Positions 1 to 8,804 are shown, numbered from the stretch's first letter. The stretch: DNA of 64,000 bases from Corynebacterium afermentans subsp. afermentans (GCF_030408355.1 NZ_CP046606.1:1984001-2048000), one strand, 5' to 3'. Program-made: numbers and translations. Notes: generated by a model not told the origin, from the sequence alone.

Positions 1-105
1 CGGGGTTTCTACCAGGCCCTCGCGGTCCGGGTCTTCGCCGACCGCAATGAGCAGCTCGCGCACGGCGGCCTCGGCGCGTTCTCGGTCGAAGTTCGCGTTA
101 GTCAT
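1..105 (-). CDS. folE: GTP cyclohydrolase I, N-terminal part only (runs off the window)
   Basis: Only the first 35 codons lie in the window; the gene continues past position 1. The peptide starts [10 protein letters not shown] and contains [15 protein letters not shown], the typical N-terminal motif of GTP cyclohydrolase I, which makes 7,8-dihydroneopterin triphosphate from GTP at the start of folate synthesis. The ATG at 105-103 overlaps the end of ftsH by 8 nt, so the two are probably translationally coupled, with ftsH upstream. The catalytic zinc and His residues lie outside the window and cannot be checked. Confidence 0.85.
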   Translation of the reverse strand, partial: MTNANFDRERAEAAVRELLIAVGEDPDREGLVETP

Positions 106-2383
106 CGTCCCTCCTGTGCTTCGGCGCGCGCTCCTCGCGCGGCAACTGGGCGGTCTCCGCATCCGGCCGCTCGTTCTCCGGCAGGCGAAAGCCGATCTGT
201 TCGGTCTTTTCCGTCGGGTAGTTGCGGGTGCCCGGGTGCTGCTGGGGCTGGTCCTGCTTCGGCGCTCCCTTGTACGTCCAGCCCTCCGGCGGCTTCGGGC
301 CGCCGTACTGCGGCTCGTTGGGTTTCGGCTGCTGCCAGCGGGTGGAGCCCTTCTTCGGCTCCGGGTTTTGCTCAGCCTCGCGTTCCTTGCGGCGGCGCTC
401 GCGGGTGGCCTTGGATGCCTCCAGGATGGAGAAGCGCTTCGGCGGCTCCTCGCCGCGCTCCTTGGCAATCTCCACCGGGGTCTTCACCGGCTCGCGGTCC
501 GACTGGCGCCCGAAGCGCGCGTCGTGCGCCGGCAGCGGCGGCCGGACCGGCTCGACAGTATCGAAGATGGCCTCCAGATCGCCGCGGCGCAGCGTTTCCT
601 TCTCCAGGAGCTTCGAGGCCAGGTTGTCCAGCTCGTCGCGGTAGCGCTCGAGGGTGGTGTAGGCGACCTTGTGCGCTTCGTGGAGAAGCATTTGCATCTC
701 CTCGTCGATCTTGGCCGCCACCGCCGGCGAGTACTCCAGGGAGCCGCCAGAGCCCCGGCCGGAGAAGGGATCGCCCTGCTCCTGGCCGTATTTCACCGGG
801 CCGAGCGTGGAGGTCATGCCGTACTCGGTGACCATCGCGCGGGCGATCTTCGTCGCCTGCTCGATGTCGTTGGACGCGCCCGTGGTCGGCGCGCCGAAGA
901 CCAGCTCCTCGGCGGAGCGCCCGCCCATGGCAAACACCATGCGGGCGAACAGCTCGTCGCGGGTGTACATGCCCTTGTCGTCCTCGTCGGCGGTCATGGC
1001 GAAGCCGCCGGTGCGGCCGCGGGCGAGGATGGTCACCTTGTACACGCGCTCAATGTCTTTCAGCGCCCACGCGGCGAGGGTGTGTCCGCCCTCGTGGTAG
1101 GCGGTGACCTTCTTCTCGTGTTCGGAGATGACCTTGCTGGAGCGGCGCGGGCCGCCGATGACGCGGTCCGTGGCCTCCTCCAGGGCGTCCGCGGTGATCA
1201 CGTTGCCGCCGATGCGGGCGGTCAGCAGCGCGGCCTCGTTGAGCACGTTGGCCAGATCAGCGCCGGACATGCCGGCGGTGCGCTTGGCCAGGGCGTCGAG
1301 CGAGACGTCGTCTGCAAGCGGCTTGTTCTTGGCGTGCACCTTGAGGATCTGGGCGCGGCCTGCGATGTCCGGGTTGGTCACCGGGATCTGGCGGTCGAAA
1401 CGGCCGGGGCGCAGCAGCGCCGGGTCCAGGATGTCCGGGCGGTTCGTCGCCGCAATGAGGATGACGCCTTCGCGGCCGGAGAAGCCGTCCATTTCCACCA
1501 GCAGCTGGTTGAGGGTCTGTTCGCGCTCGTCGTGGCCTCCGCCCATGCCGGAGCCGCGCTGGCGTCCCACCGCGTCGATCTCGTCGACGAAGATGATGCA
1601 CGGGCTGTTCTCGCGGGCCTGCTTGAACAGGTCGCGCACACGGGAGGCACCCACGCCGACGAACATCTCCACGAAGTCGGAGCCGGAGATGGTGTAGAAC
1701 GGCACACCCGCTTCGCCTGCCACGGCGCGTGCTAGCAGCGTCTTACCGGTGCCGGGCGGGCCGTATAGCAACACGCCGCGTGGGATCTTCGCGCCGAGCT
1801 CCTCGTACACGGTCGGGTCGGTGAGGAAGTCCACCACCTCGTGCAGCTCGTCCACCGCCTCGTCGGCGCCGGCGACGTCCGCGAACGTGTTGGTCGGGTT
1901 GTCCTTGGTCAGCTGCTTCGCCTTCGAGCCGCCAATACCGAACGGCCCGCCGCCGCCCGCCTGCATGCGGTACATGAAGTAGAAGATCAAGCCGAAGACC
2001 AGGATCATCGGCAGCATGAATCCGAGCATGGACATCAGGAAGGACTCCTGCGTCACGTTCGTCTCGTACTTGTCCGCGCCAGATTCGCGTACCGCGCTGA
2101 AAATCTCCGGGGTGGTGCGTGCCGGGTACTGGGCGGAGACCGCCTCAACGCCCTCGCGCTCGTCCACGGAGATCGGTTCGCGCAGGTCTATGCGCACGCG
2201 CTGCTCGCGGTCGTCGATCTGCACCTCTTCCGCGTTGTGGTTCTGCAGCTGTTCAAGCGCCACAGAGGTGTCCACACGCTGGTAGGCGCGGGAATCGTCC
2301 CCGATCAACGTGAGCAGATAGAGGACGATCAACGCGATGGCGCCAATGATGCCCCACCGCAAAACCTTTTTATTTTTGCTCAT
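98..2383 (-). CDS. ftsH: ATP-dependent zinc metalloprotease FtsH
   Basis: A 761-aa membrane-anchored AAA+ protease that degrades misfolded membrane and some cytosolic proteins. Two transmembrane segments are visible (about residues 9-27 and 114-137) with an extracytoplasmic loop between them. The AAA module follows, with Walker A GPPGTGKT near residue 207, Walker [10 protein letters not shown] and the SRH region [17 protein letters not shown]. The zinc site HEGGH is near residue 428. The last ~120 residues form a charged, Pro/Lys/Gln-rich tail longer than that of E. coli FtsH, as is usual in actinobacteria. It lies 11 nt after hpt and overlaps folE, so hpt-ftsH-folE reads as one operon. Confidence 0.97.
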   Translation of the reverse strand: MSKNKKVLRWGIIGAIALIVLYLLTLIGDDSRAYQRVDTSVALEQLQNHNAEEVQIDDREQRVRIDLREPISVDEREGVEAVSAQYPARTTPEIFSAVRESGADKYETNVTQESFLMSMLGFMLPMILVFGLIFYFMYRMQAGGGGPFGIGGSKAKQLTKDNPTNTFADVAGADEAVDELHEVVDFLTDPTVYEELGAKIPRGVLLYGPPGTGKTLLARAVAGEAGVPFYTISGSDFVEMFVGVGASRVRDLFKQARENSPCIIFVDEIDAVGRQRGSGMGGGHDEREQTLNQLLVEMDGFSGREGVILIAATNRPDILDPALLRPGRFDRQIPVTNPDIAGRAQILKVHAKNKPLADDVSLDALAKRTAGMSGADLANVLNEAALLTARIGGNVITADALEEATDRVIGGPRRSSKVISEHEKKVTAYHEGGHTLAAWALKDIERVYKVTILARGRTGGFAMTADEDDKGMYTRDELFARMVFAMGGRSAEELVFGAPTTGASNDIEQATKIARAMVTEYGMTSTLGPVKYGQEQGDPFSGRGSGGSLEYSPAVAAKIDEEMQMLLHEAHKVAYTTLERYRDELDNLASKLLEKETLRRGDLEAIFDTVEPVRPPLPAHDARFGRQSDREPVKTPVEIAKERGEEPPKRFSILEASKATRERRRKEREAEQNPEPKKGSTRWQQPKPNEPQYGGPKPPEGWTYKGAPKQDQPQQHPGTRNYPTEKTEQIGFRLPENERPDAETAQLPREERAPKHRRDDD

Positions 2384-2394
2384 AAACCTTTGTT

Positions 2395-2994
2395 CTAGTC
2401 AGCGTCCGAGTGCACGCGCGGGTGCAGCGTGCCCACATACGGCAGGTCCCTGTAACGCTCGGCGTAATCCAGGCCGTAGCCGATGACAAACTCGTTGGGA
2501 ATATCGAAACCGATGTCCAGCAGATCAATCTTGGCCGTCTGCACCTCCGGCTTGCGCAGAAGAGTAACGACTTCGAGGCTCTTCGGGTTCCGGTTGCGCA
2601 GATTGCGCAGCAGCCAGGACAGGGTCAGGCCGGAGTCGATGATGTCTTCCACCACGAGCACGTCGCGGCCGGCGATCTCTTTGTCCAAGTCTTTCAAGAT
2701 GCGCACCACGCCGGAGCTCGTAGTGGAGTTGCCGTAGGACGACACGGCCATGAACTCCATCTCCGCCGGAATGGTCAGCTTGCGCGCGAAGTCGGTGAGG
2801 AAGAACACAGCACCCTTGAGCACGCAGACCAGGATCAGGTCTTCTTCCGAGTCGCGGTACTTCTCCGAGACCATGTCCGCCAGCTCCTGGATGCGCGTTT
2901 GGAGCACATCTTCCGGGATCAGAATCGCCTCGACGTCATCGCCGTAGCGGTTCGCTGGGACCTTGAAGTCCTTCTTGTCGTGCAACTCGGTCAT
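2395..2994 (-). CDS. hpt: hypoxanthine phosphoribosyltransferase
   Basis: A 199-aa purine salvage enzyme that converts hypoxanthine (and usually guanine) plus PRPP to IMP/GMP. The PRPP-binding loop [14 protein letters not shown] is clear, as are the N-terminal [11 protein letters not shown] segment and the C-terminal [13 protein letters not shown] motif. The start follows a Shine-Dalgarno-like AAGGG on the minus strand. In C. glutamicum, from memory, tilS is directly upstream of hpt. Here vapBC and a tRNA-like remnant have been placed between them, so hpt probably has its own promoter or reads through from the inserted genes. Confidence 0.96.
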   Translation of the reverse strand: MTELHDKKDFKVPANRYGDDVEAILIPEDVLQTRIQELADMVSEKYRDSEEDLILVCVLKGAVFFLTDFARKLTIPAEMEFMAVSSYGNSTTSSGVVRILKDLDKEIAGRDVLVVEDIIDSGLTLSWLLRNLRNRNPKSLEVVTLLRKPEVQTAKIDLLDIGFDIPNEFVIGYGLDYAERYRDLPYVGTLHPRVHSDAD

Positions 2995-3107
2995 GGGTTG
3001 GCCCTTCCCTTTCGCGATCTTAGCGCTTCAGTTTGCGTTTACGTGCGCGTAACTTCCACATCTTGCCACCTGCCAGGCGGTAGGTACAACCATCTGCGGG
3101 GTTCGGG

Positions 3108-3509
3108 TCAGCCGCGACGCCAGTCCAGGCAACGCAGACCTTTCACGCGCGAGAATTCACCTGTGTTCGCGGTCACCAACACGAAATCACCCGCCAACGC
3201 CTGTGCGGCGATCCAGCGGTCATTCGTCCCGATGAGTTTTCCGCGCCTCGCCAGGTCAGCGGTCACCTCCGCGTAATGGTGAGCAGCGCGCTCATCAATC
3301 TCGCACAGGCCAAAGCCGCTGACCAACATATTCACCGTTTGCCGCGCGAGGTCGGGGTCACGTGATCGAGCGGCCCCGACGTAGAGCTCACCAAGCACAA
3401 TGGTGGAAAGCCGCACTGCGCCCGGCAGTACTGCAAGGAACCGCTCGATTACCTTCTCCTGCTGTCCCCGCTCGATATCGATCCAAACATTCGTATCCAG
3501 CAGGTACAT
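3108..3509 (-). CDS. vapC: VapC-type PIN-domain ribonuclease toxin
   Basis: A 133-aa PIN-domain protein beginning MYLLDTNVWIDIERG, with the first catalytic Asp at residue 5. The conserved acid LGELYVGA, the LIGTNDRWIAAQAL block carrying further acidic residues, and the terminal VTANTGEFSRVKGL motif follow. These are the hallmarks of VapC toxins, Mg2+-dependent RNases that usually cut tRNA or rRNA. Its ATG overlaps the stop of the upstream vapB by 1 nt (TGATG), the normal coupling in vapBC operons. The pair interrupts the tilS-hpt gene order, which suggests acquisition at this site. Confidence 0.92.
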   Translation of the reverse strand: MYLLDTNVWIDIERGQQEKVIERFLAVLPGAVRLSTIVLGELYVGAARSRDPDLARQTVNMLVSGFGLCEIDERAAHHYAEVTADLARRGKLIGTNDRWIAAQALAGDFVLVTANTGEFSRVKGLRCLDWRRG

Positions 3510-3778
3510 CAGTCCAGCCCGGCCTCATCGTCGCTGAGCACAGCGTCATCCAAAAGCCCGTCGCAATCTTCGAGGATGCCGCCTTCAATGCCGTGCGCAG
3601 CTTGAAAATCTCGAAGGCGGCGAACCACATGGCTCATCGACTCTTCAACGGGGCGCAACAGCAACCCTTCCGGGACCCGCTCGATGGTCACCTCGTCAGT
3701 GTCCAGCCGATACCGCGACGGAATTCGCACCGCTTGACTATTTCCAGACTTAAAGACCCGCGTTGTTGCCCTGACCAT
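3509..3778 (-). CDS. vapB: VapB-type antitoxin, AbrB/SpoVT fold
   Basis: An 89-aa protein starting MVRATTRVFKSGNSQAVRIP, the swapped-hairpin AbrB/MazE-like DNA-binding fold of VapB antitoxins. The C-terminal half is acidic and probably binds and blocks VapC. I chose the ATG at 3778 because a strong AGGAGGTG ribosome site sits 5 nt before it on the minus strand; an upstream in-frame extension has no such site. A 9-bp inverted repeat lies just upstream and is a likely autoregulatory operator. The base composition around the start is visibly more A+T rich than the neighbouring core genes. Confidence 0.9.
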   Translation of the reverse strand: MVRATTRVFKSGNSQAVRIPSRYRLDTDEVTIERVPEGLLLRPVEESMSHVVRRLRDFQAAHGIEGGILEDCDGLLDDAVLSDDEAGLD

Positions 3779-3789
3779 TCTGCACCTCC

Positions 3790-3816
3790 TATGTATATAC
3801 GAAAAGAATATACATA
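3790..3816. promoter_or_regulatory. probable vapBC operator palindrome
   Basis: Perfect inverted repeat TATGTATAT (3790-3798) / ATATACATA (3808-3816) with a 9-nt spacer, 12 nt upstream of the vapB start codon and next to its ribosome site. Antitoxins of the AbrB fold commonly bind such AT-rich palindromes to repress their own operon. Binding by VapB is inferred, not shown. Confidence 0.7.
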
Positions 3817-3940
3817 GCGGATCAGTTACACAAGGGTCAGCTTCCTTTTCAGCGAACCGTTGCAAACTTTTGAGCAACCATGCGATGATCGCGTGCAGGA
3901 ATTCCGAGAGAGACTCCGTTGGTTCACGACCAAGATTTCC

Positions 3941-4016
3941 ACGAAAGAGGGAGACTCGGGTTCGATTCCCGGCCCACCTTGGTGGTGTAGCTCAGTGGCA
4001 GAGCCCCTCTTTACTT
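3941..4016 (+). tRNA. tRNA-like sequence with halves in reversed order (possible permuted tRNA-Arg(ACG), or remnant)
   Basis: On the plus strand a tRNA 3' half comes first and a 5' half second. The 3' half is 3941-3979: ACGAA, stem AGAGG, 5-nt variable loop ending in C48, a T-arm with loop TTCGATT, then CCCACC. After a 2-nt linker, the 5' half runs from 3981: GGTGGTG, T8, D-arm GCTC/GAGC with A14, G15, G18G19 and A21, then stem CCTCT and TTAC. CCTCT pairs perfectly with AGAGG. The two ends share AC, giving a 7-nt loop TTACGAA with anticodon ACG (Arg). The acceptor pairs GGTGG/CCACC but has an unpaired T at position 6. The 5' half overlaps the tilS stop. It could be a decayed pair of tandem tRNAs; expression is unknown. 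Confidence 0.4.
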
Positions 4017-4919
4017 ATATCCGCCCTGGATTTCCCCCAAAATAGCCAGCTGTCCACCCTCACGCACGACCGCGCGCCCGCCCGCGACAGCCACGGGCCC
4101 TTGCCCATGCCAATCGACGACCAAGGCTTCCACCGCATCGAGCTGGTCGCCTTGCACCGGAACACCCTGCTCCAAAAGCCATGCAGCTAATCGACGCCTC
4201 CGGACCGGCCCCGCATCCGCCTTCAACTCCGCACAAGAGGTGGTCGGTGCGAGGTCCGTGAGCGACGCGATCAAAGCCTGGTCTGCCGCGATCCGGTCAG
4301 CCGCTGCCGCGAGCGCGGGCACAGCGTCGCCGCCGAGGAGATCGCTGAGCAGGGGCAGCACCTGGTTGCGCATGGCCACGCGGCGGAAGGCCGGGTCGGC
4401 GTTCATCGGGTCGTGCCACGGATCGAGGCCCAGTTCCTCGCAAGCCCCGACGGTGTCCGCGCGGCGTATACCCAGAAACGGCCGGACGATGCGCCCGTTG
4501 CGCGGCGCCATGCCGGACGGATTGCCGCGCAGCGCGCCAAGCAGGAGCGTTTCCGCCTGGTCGTCGGCAGTGTGGCCGACCCAGACGTCACTCCCGTACG
4601 CCAGCAGCGCCTCGTACCTGGCGCTTCGCGCGGCCGCCTCCAAGTTGCCCTCGCCAACCTCGACGCGGACAACCTCGGCTTCGAGGCCGAAAGCCTCAAC
4701 CGCTTGCGCTGCCCGCTCGGCAACCTCGGCCGACCCGTCTTGGAGCCCGTGGTCTACCACCACGCAGCGGACGTCTTTGTTTTCTGCTGCTGCCGCGGCG
4801 GCCAACGCCAGCGAGTCAGGCCCGCCGGACAGCCCGATGATGGCGGGGTCGTCGAAGGGGCGGAGCGCTCGTCGACAAGCGAGAAAGTGCGGCGAGCGGC
4901 GCGGCCAGAACGGCTCCAT
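4011..4919 (-). CDS. tilS: tRNA(Ile)-lysidine synthase
   Basis: A 302-aa enzyme that uses ATP and lysine to convert C34 of the CAU-anticodon tRNA-Ile to lysidine, switching it from Met to Ile decoding. The PP-loop ATPase motif GLSGGPDSLAL is near residue 30, and a VGHTADDQAETLLLGALRG block is typical of TilS. The C-terminal substrate-binding domain is short, as in other corynebacteria. The start MEPFWPRRSPHFL at 4919 overlaps the dacB stop by 1 nt (TGATG). A much longer open frame extends upstream but is only a shadow of dacB. The last codons overlap the tRNA-like element on the other strand. Confidence 0.93.
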   Translation of the reverse strand: MEPFWPRRSPHFLACRRALRPFDDPAIIGLSGGPDSLALAAAAAAENKDVRCVVVDHGLQDGSAEVAERAAQAVEAFGLEAEVVRVEVGEGNLEAAARSARYEALLAYGSDVWVGHTADDQAETLLLGALRGNPSGMAPRNGRIVRPFLGIRRADTVGACEELGLDPWHDPMNADPAFRRVAMRNQVLPLLSDLLGGDAVPALAAAADRIAADQALIASLTDLAPTTSCAELKADAGPVRRRRLAAWLLEQGVPVQGDQLDAVEALVVDWHGQGPVAVAGGRAVVREGGQLAILGEIQGGYK

Positions 4920-6172
4920 CAGAACTCGCGCAGCGCGGAGGTGAACTCGTCCATCGCGCGGCGCGCGGCGAGGACGTCGGCGTCGTTGCAGATCAGCGCG
5001 AACGTGTAAACGTTGCCGTTCACGCTGGTCACGGTGCCGGCCAGCGACGCAGTGCCGTCGAGCGTGCCGGTCTTCGCGCGCACCCAGCCGCGGCCCGGAA
5101 GGTCGCCGTAGCGGTCCAGGAGCGTGCCCTCGCCAGCGGCCACCGGCAGCGCGGAAAGCAGCGGGCGCAGCTCGGGCATGGAGGTGGCGTCGTACAGCAC
5201 CGCGTCCAAAAGTTTCGGCGCGATGAGGTTGTCCGCGGACAGCCCGGAGTTGTCGCGCAGCACCAGCCCGGCGGTGTTGAAGCCGCGCTCTTCCAGCACG
5301 CTCAAGGTCGCCCCCGGCGCGTCCGTGGTGCCGCGCGCCAGCGCCACTTCGCGCCCGATGGCCTCGGCGTAGACGTTGTCGGAGTTCTTCATCATCAGCT
5401 CGAGGCGCTCCACCAGCGTCGGCGACTCCACTGCGGCGACAACCTCGCCGTCCGCAGCACCGACGCCGACGTTCTGCGCGCCGACGCGCTCCGCCAGCGC
5501 CTGTGCCACCTCGAGCGCCGGGGTGTGGGAACGGGCCACGTCGCCAGAGGTCTCGCCGTTTAAGCGACCGCCGGAAAGCATCGCCGGTTGCAGGGGTGCG
5601 ACGAACCCGCCATCGATGTCCAGTGGGTCCCAGCCCGGCATCAGCTCCGGCATGCCCTCCCAGGCGGAGGTGTCGATGAGCACCGTGTCGGCCTGCCCCA
5701 CCTGCTGCGCTAGCTCGTCCATGGCGTCGGCGTCCAGCCACACGTCGCCGGCGGCCTTGATCACCACCTCCCCCGGGTTCGCGCCGCGCACCACCTCGGT
5801 GGTGATGCGGTCCTGCGAGCCCAGGCTCAAAAGCGCCGCCGACGCGGTGAGCACCTTCGTCACACTCGCCGGTGTCAGCGCTTCGTCGGAGGCGCGGTCG
5901 AACACCACGTCGCCGCTGCTCGCCTGCGTCACGTGGCCGTGGAACACGCCCAGGTCAGGGTTATCGGCGAGCGAGGCCAGGGCCGTTTCGAGCGAAGTGG
6001 CGTCGATAGGCGAAGGCGTCGCGGGCTCGAGCGCCTGCGGAGCCGACTGCAGCTCATACGGCGGCGCGTGCGTGATCTCCGAGAGCTGCTCATGCGCCGC
6101 GATGCCGAACCCTGCGACACCGCCGACCGCGGCGAGCGCGACGGCGCCTGCGACCCAAGTCCATACCTTCAT
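4919..6172 (-). CDS. dacB: D-alanyl-D-alanine carboxypeptidase (PBP4 / peptidase S13)
   Basis: A 417-aa exported penicillin-binding protein that trims or opens peptidoglycan stem peptides. It begins MKVWTWVAGAVALAA, an uncleaved or cleavable signal anchor. The three active-site motifs are present in order: ASVTKVLTASAAL (SxxK), NSDNVYAE (SxN) and RAKTGTLDG (KTG). S13 members typically have a large insert between SxxK and SxN, and the spacing here fits. I preferred the ATG at 6172 to one 57 nt upstream because only it gives a normal signal peptide. The gene is divergent from ppa and coupled to tilS. Confidence 0.92.
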   Translation of the reverse strand: MKVWTWVAGAVALAAVGGVAGFGIAAHEQLSEITHAPPYELQSAPQALEPATPSPIDATSLETALASLADNPDLGVFHGHVTQASSGDVVFDRASDEALTPASVTKVLTASAALLSLGSQDRITTEVVRGANPGEVVIKAAGDVWLDADAMDELAQQVGQADTVLIDTSAWEGMPELMPGWDPLDIDGGFVAPLQPAMLSGGRLNGETSGDVARSHTPALEVAQALAERVGAQNVGVGAADGEVVAAVESPTLVERLELMMKNSDNVYAEAIGREVALARGTTDAPGATLSVLEERGFNTAGLVLRDNSGLSADNLIAPKLLDAVLYDATSMPELRPLLSALPVAAGEGTLLDRYGDLPGRGWVRAKTGTLDGTASLAGTVTSVNGNVYTFALICNDADVLAARRAMDEFTSALREF

Positions 6173-6193
6173 CGGCCAAAATGGTAGCCGAAG

Positions 6194-6199
6194 TATGAT
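6194..6199 (+). promoter_or_regulatory. likely -10 hexamer of ppa
   Basis: TATGAT lies 47 nt upstream of the ppa ATG in the 74-bp gap between the divergent dacB and ppa. No convincing -35 box is visible, which is common for strong corynebacterial promoters with a good -10. The predicted transcript would have a leader of about 40 nt that includes the AAAGGAG ribosome site. Confidence 0.45.
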
Positions 6200-6246
6200 G
6201 GCGTGCGGACATTCACCAAATTCAGGCACCGAATAAAGGAGAAGTA

Positions 6247-6780
6247 ATGGCTATCGAGGTCATCATCGAGATCCCCAAGGGCTCCCGCAACAAGTACGAG
6301 GTCGACCACGAGACCGGTCGCGTCTTCCTCGACCGCTACCTGTTCACCCCGATGGCGTACCCGGCGGACTACGGCTTCATCGACAACACGCTTGCCGATG
6401 ACGGCGACCCGCTCGACGCCCTTGTGATCACCCCGGAGCCCGTCTTCCCGGGCGTGACCGTGATCGCGCGTCCGATCGGCGTGTTCAAGATGACCGACGA
6501 GGCCGGCGGCGACGACAAGCTGCTCTGCGTCATCGACGACGTGCGCTACGAGTCCTACCAGGACATCTCCGACGTCTCCGACTTTGTCAAAGACGAGATC
6601 GAGCACTTCTTCGTGCACTACAAGGACCTCGAGCCGAACAAGGAAGTCACCGGTTCCGGCTGGGGCGACAAGGCGGAGGCGGAGAAGATCCTGCAGGCCG
6701 CCCTCGACGAGTTCAAGCGCGTCGGCGACAACTCCCGCGAAAGCCTCGAGGCTGACAAAGAAGCCAAGACCGTCAACTAA
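6247..6780 (+). CDS. ppa: inorganic pyrophosphatase (family I)
   Basis: A 177-aa soluble enzyme that hydrolyses pyrophosphate to phosphate and so pulls biosynthetic reactions forward. The family I signature [15 protein letters not shown] carries the metal-binding aspartates. It is preceded by the conserved [10 protein letters not shown] and followed by the substrate-binding tail with [14 protein letters not shown]. An excellent ribosome site (AAAGGAGAAGTA) precedes the ATG. The C-terminal ~20 residues are a charged extension beyond the usual actinobacterial length. The gene ends in a strong terminator shared with the convergent metalloprotease gene. Confidence 0.97.
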   Translation: MAIEVIIEIPKGSRNKYEVDHETGRVFLDRYLFTPMAYPADYGFIDNTLADDGDPLDALVITPEPVFPGVTVIARPIGVFKMTDEAGGDDKLLCVIDDVRYESYQDISDVSDFVKDEIEHFFVHYKDLEPNKEVTGSGWGDKAEAEKILQAALDEFKRVGDNSRESLEADKEAKTVN

Positions 6781-6797
6781 TTTGCTTGTCGACGGCT

Positions 6798-6836
6798 AAA
6801 GCCGGGCCAGTATTCAGACCCTGGCCCGGCTTTTTG
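6798..6836. terminator. bidirectional intrinsic terminator between ppa and the metalloprotease gene
   Basis: Perfect 10-bp stem GCCGGGCCAG (6801-6810) / CTGGCCCGGC (6821-6830) with a 10-nt loop. It is flanked by AAA on the left and TTTTTG on the right, so it can work on both strands for these convergent genes. Confidence 0.9.
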
Positions 6837-6845
6837 TTTGCGCTG

Positions 6846-7796
6846 CTAGAACCAGCTGCGCTTGAACGCGAAGCCGAGGCCGATCGCGGAGATCGCGGCC
6901 GCGGCCACCGGCAGGATGATCGCCAGTGGCGAGACGCGCTTCGGCTGTTCGGGGGTGGGCTCCGGCGCGATCGTGGTTTCGACGACGGTCGTGCGTCGCT
7001 CGGTGGACTTCTGGCTTGTCGACGGCTGCGTTTCCGGCTCCCACGTCACCGTCGTCCGGACCGGGGTCGGGGCAACCTCAACGACCGTGGAGTTGCGCTC
7101 GCCGACCCACTCGTAAACGTTGCCGTTGTTTGCCGGGGTGGGCTCTGGGGTGGGGGTAGCGGTAGTCGTCGATAGGCGAGCTGCTCGCAGGTCGTTCGCC
7201 TGGATGAGCACCTGGGCATCCAGCGGCTGCGGGGTCTTGGCAACCTTGCCTCGGTTGGAGCCGTCCTTCATCAGCGCGTCGTCGCAGGAGTGCGCCAGGC
7301 CCATGGCGTGGCCGAGCTCGTGCGCGATGGTCATGACCAGGCTCTCGTAGTAGCCGTTGCGCAAAATGTCCGGGTTGAGCAAAAGCTCCATGTTGTTCAC
7401 GTTGCCCTGCACGCGGCCGACGACGTAACTGCCCAGGTTGGCCTCGCGCACGGCGACCACCTTGTAGCCCGGCTGGTCAACGTACTCGAAGCGCATCAGG
7501 CCACCGGTGGCGTTTGCCCACTGGTCGGTTGCCTCGGTGATGTACGGCTTGTACTTCTCAGGCGCATAGATGCGCAGCACGCCGTTGTCGACGGCGTTTT
7601 CGCTGCTGCTGAGCAGGAAGTTGGCGATGTTCGGGATCGGCTGGCCCATGTTCGCGGCGGCGGTGGCGGCGCGGCACTCCGCACCGATCGGGTCGACTGC
7701 GGCCTGAGCCGGAGCGGCGAGCGTGCCCGCCGCAACTGCGACCGCACAGCTCGTTGCAATCAGATGTCTATAATTCACCAGACCAGAGAACACCAT
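6846..7796 (-). CDS. secreted, membrane-tethered metzincin-type zinc metalloprotease
   Basis: A 316-aa exported protein. A signal peptide (hydrophobic run ATSCAVAVAAGTLAAPAQA) leads to a catalytic domain with HELGHAMGLAHS, the full HExxHxxGxxH zinc signature of metzincins; the overall size resembles snapalysin-like enzymes. A Thr/Pro/Glu-rich linker follows, then a C-terminal membrane helix (about residues 286-310) and the short basic end KRSWF. There is no LPxTG motif. It is the last of three exported-protein genes on this strand, downstream of the sortase locus. Substrates are unknown. The ATG start has GGAGA too close upstream, so a slightly later start is possible. Confidence 0.85.
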   Translation of the reverse strand: MVFSGLVNYRHLIATSCAVAVAAGTLAAPAQAAVDPIGAECRAATAAANMGQPIPNIANFLLSSSENAVDNGVLRIYAPEKYKPYITEATDQWANATGGLMRFEYVDQPGYKVVAVREANLGSYVVGRVQGNVNNMELLLNPDILRNGYYESLVMTIAHELGHAMGLAHSCDDALMKDGSNRGKVAKTPQPLDAQVLIQANDLRAARLSTTTATPTPEPTPANNGNVYEWVGERNSTVVEVAPTPVRTTVTWEPETQPSTSQKSTERRTTVVETTIAPEPTPEQPKRVSPLAIILPVAAAAISAIGLGFAFKRSWF

Positions 7797-7823
7797 TCTC
7801 CAAGCTGGTGCAAATCTGCGCGT

Positions 7824-8648
7824 TTAAACCAGGCGGCGACGGGCAAACGCGAAGAATCCCGCGCCCAGGACGCTGGCCAGGACCAGCGCGAACAGCGCGC
7901 GGGCGACGGTGTTGGAACCGGTCTCCGCCTCCATGCCTCGGGCGGGCGCGGCGTACGGGGTTGCGATCTCGTCGTTGACGGCGGCCTCGACAGCCTTGCC
8001 CGCAGCACGCGCCGCCTCCAGGCCCTGACGGCCGATCTCGCCAGCGTTGGCCTGGATCATCGCGTTGGAGTCTGCGGTCTCTTCCGGGGTGACGTCCGCG
8101 TTGACGCGGGCGACGTCGGCGACGAAGGTGTGGCCGTCCTTGTTCAGGAAGAACGTCTTGCCGTCCAGGGTGAGCACCGGAGGAAACTCCACTAGGCCGT
8201 GCGCGACGGGGTCGTCGCTGGCAGGGTTCACGTCCTCGGCGCCGAGCGGCTCCTCCGGTGCGTTGTCCGGGGACGGGGCTTCGACGGGAGTCTCGGCGGG
8301 AGCTTCGGCCGGGGTCTCGGTGGTTTCCGGATCCGTCGGAACCGGCTCGCCCGTCGGCTGGTCGGAGGGTTGGTCCCGGACCACGCCGGAACCGATCAGC
8401 CCGGCAACCGCGGCATCCGCCACGGCGACTGCGCGCTCCTGCTGGCCGCTGTCCAGCTGCACGTACGGCTGCGCCGCCTCCTGGAGCGTGCGCACGTAGT
8501 GAGAGCCTTCCTCGTTGAGGAAATACTGCTCGCCGCTCACATCAGTGGTTTCGGCCGGCAGGTCTTCAGCGGTTGCGGCGACCGGCACTGCAAGCAGCGC
8601 TGCGGCTGCAGCGGTGGCGACGGCGGCGGCACGGGTGGGGCGGTACAT
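7824..8648 (-). CDS. exported surface protein with EAETG-type C-terminal sorting-like tail (paralogue of the 8819-9709 gene)
   Basis: A 274-aa protein with a signal peptide (AAAVATAAAAALLAVPVAATA) and a Pro/Glu/Thr-rich middle. It has two copies of a short motif of the form YFLNEEG / FFLNKDG. The C-terminus reads EAETGSNT, a hydrophobic stretch of about 20 residues, then RRRLV. That layout (pentapeptide ending TG, membrane helix, positive tail) is that of a sortase substrate, although the pentapeptide is not LPxTG. The next gene on the strand shares both the FLN-DG motif and the whole tail, so the pair arose by duplication. A sortase lies 1.2 kb upstream. Function is unknown. Confidence 0.75.
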   Translation of the reverse strand: MYRPTRAAAVATAAAAALLAVPVAATAEDLPAETTDVSGEQYFLNEEGSHYVRTLQEAAQPYVQLDSGQQERAVAVADAAVAGLIGSGVVRDQPSDQPTGEPVPTDPETTETPAEAPAETPVEAPSPDNAPEEPLGAEDVNPASDDPVAHGLVEFPPVLTLDGKTFFLNKDGHTFVADVARVNADVTPEETADSNAMIQANAGEIGRQGLEAARAAGKAVEAAVNDEIATPYAAPARGMEAETGSNTVARALFALVLASVLGAGFFAFARRRLV

Positions 8649-8756
8649 GACGGGCTCCTAGGAGACTCGGGGAAACTTGAGAGGTTAAACCTCAAGCATT
8701 GGTTGAGAGTTTACACACTTTGTCCCCACTTTTCACTCCAGTAACACGAGTTTCTC

Positions 8757-8804
8757 ACCAAAAAATGCAGATGAGGCCCGGTTACCTTTTCATAACCGGA
8801 CCTC
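8757..8804 (-). terminator. intrinsic terminator after the 8819-9709 gene
   Basis: A 12-bp stem with one mismatch (8773-8784 / 8793-8804), followed on the minus strand by a T-rich run ending in TTTTTT. It lies 14 nt beyond the stop codon of the gene that ends at 8819. Confidence 0.75.

Noticed and set aside
47..1735. 562-codon plus-strand frame opposite ftsH
   Set aside because: It is the complement of a certain gene, has Arg/Leu-rich low-complexity content typical of high-GC shadow frames, and no start signals.
3905..3979. Ordinary tRNA-Val(CAC) ending in the T-arm at 3956-3972
   Set aside because: GTTGG-TTCACGA-CCAAG can form an anticodon-like loop, but there is no D-arm or acceptor 5' strand upstream and the variable region would be too long.
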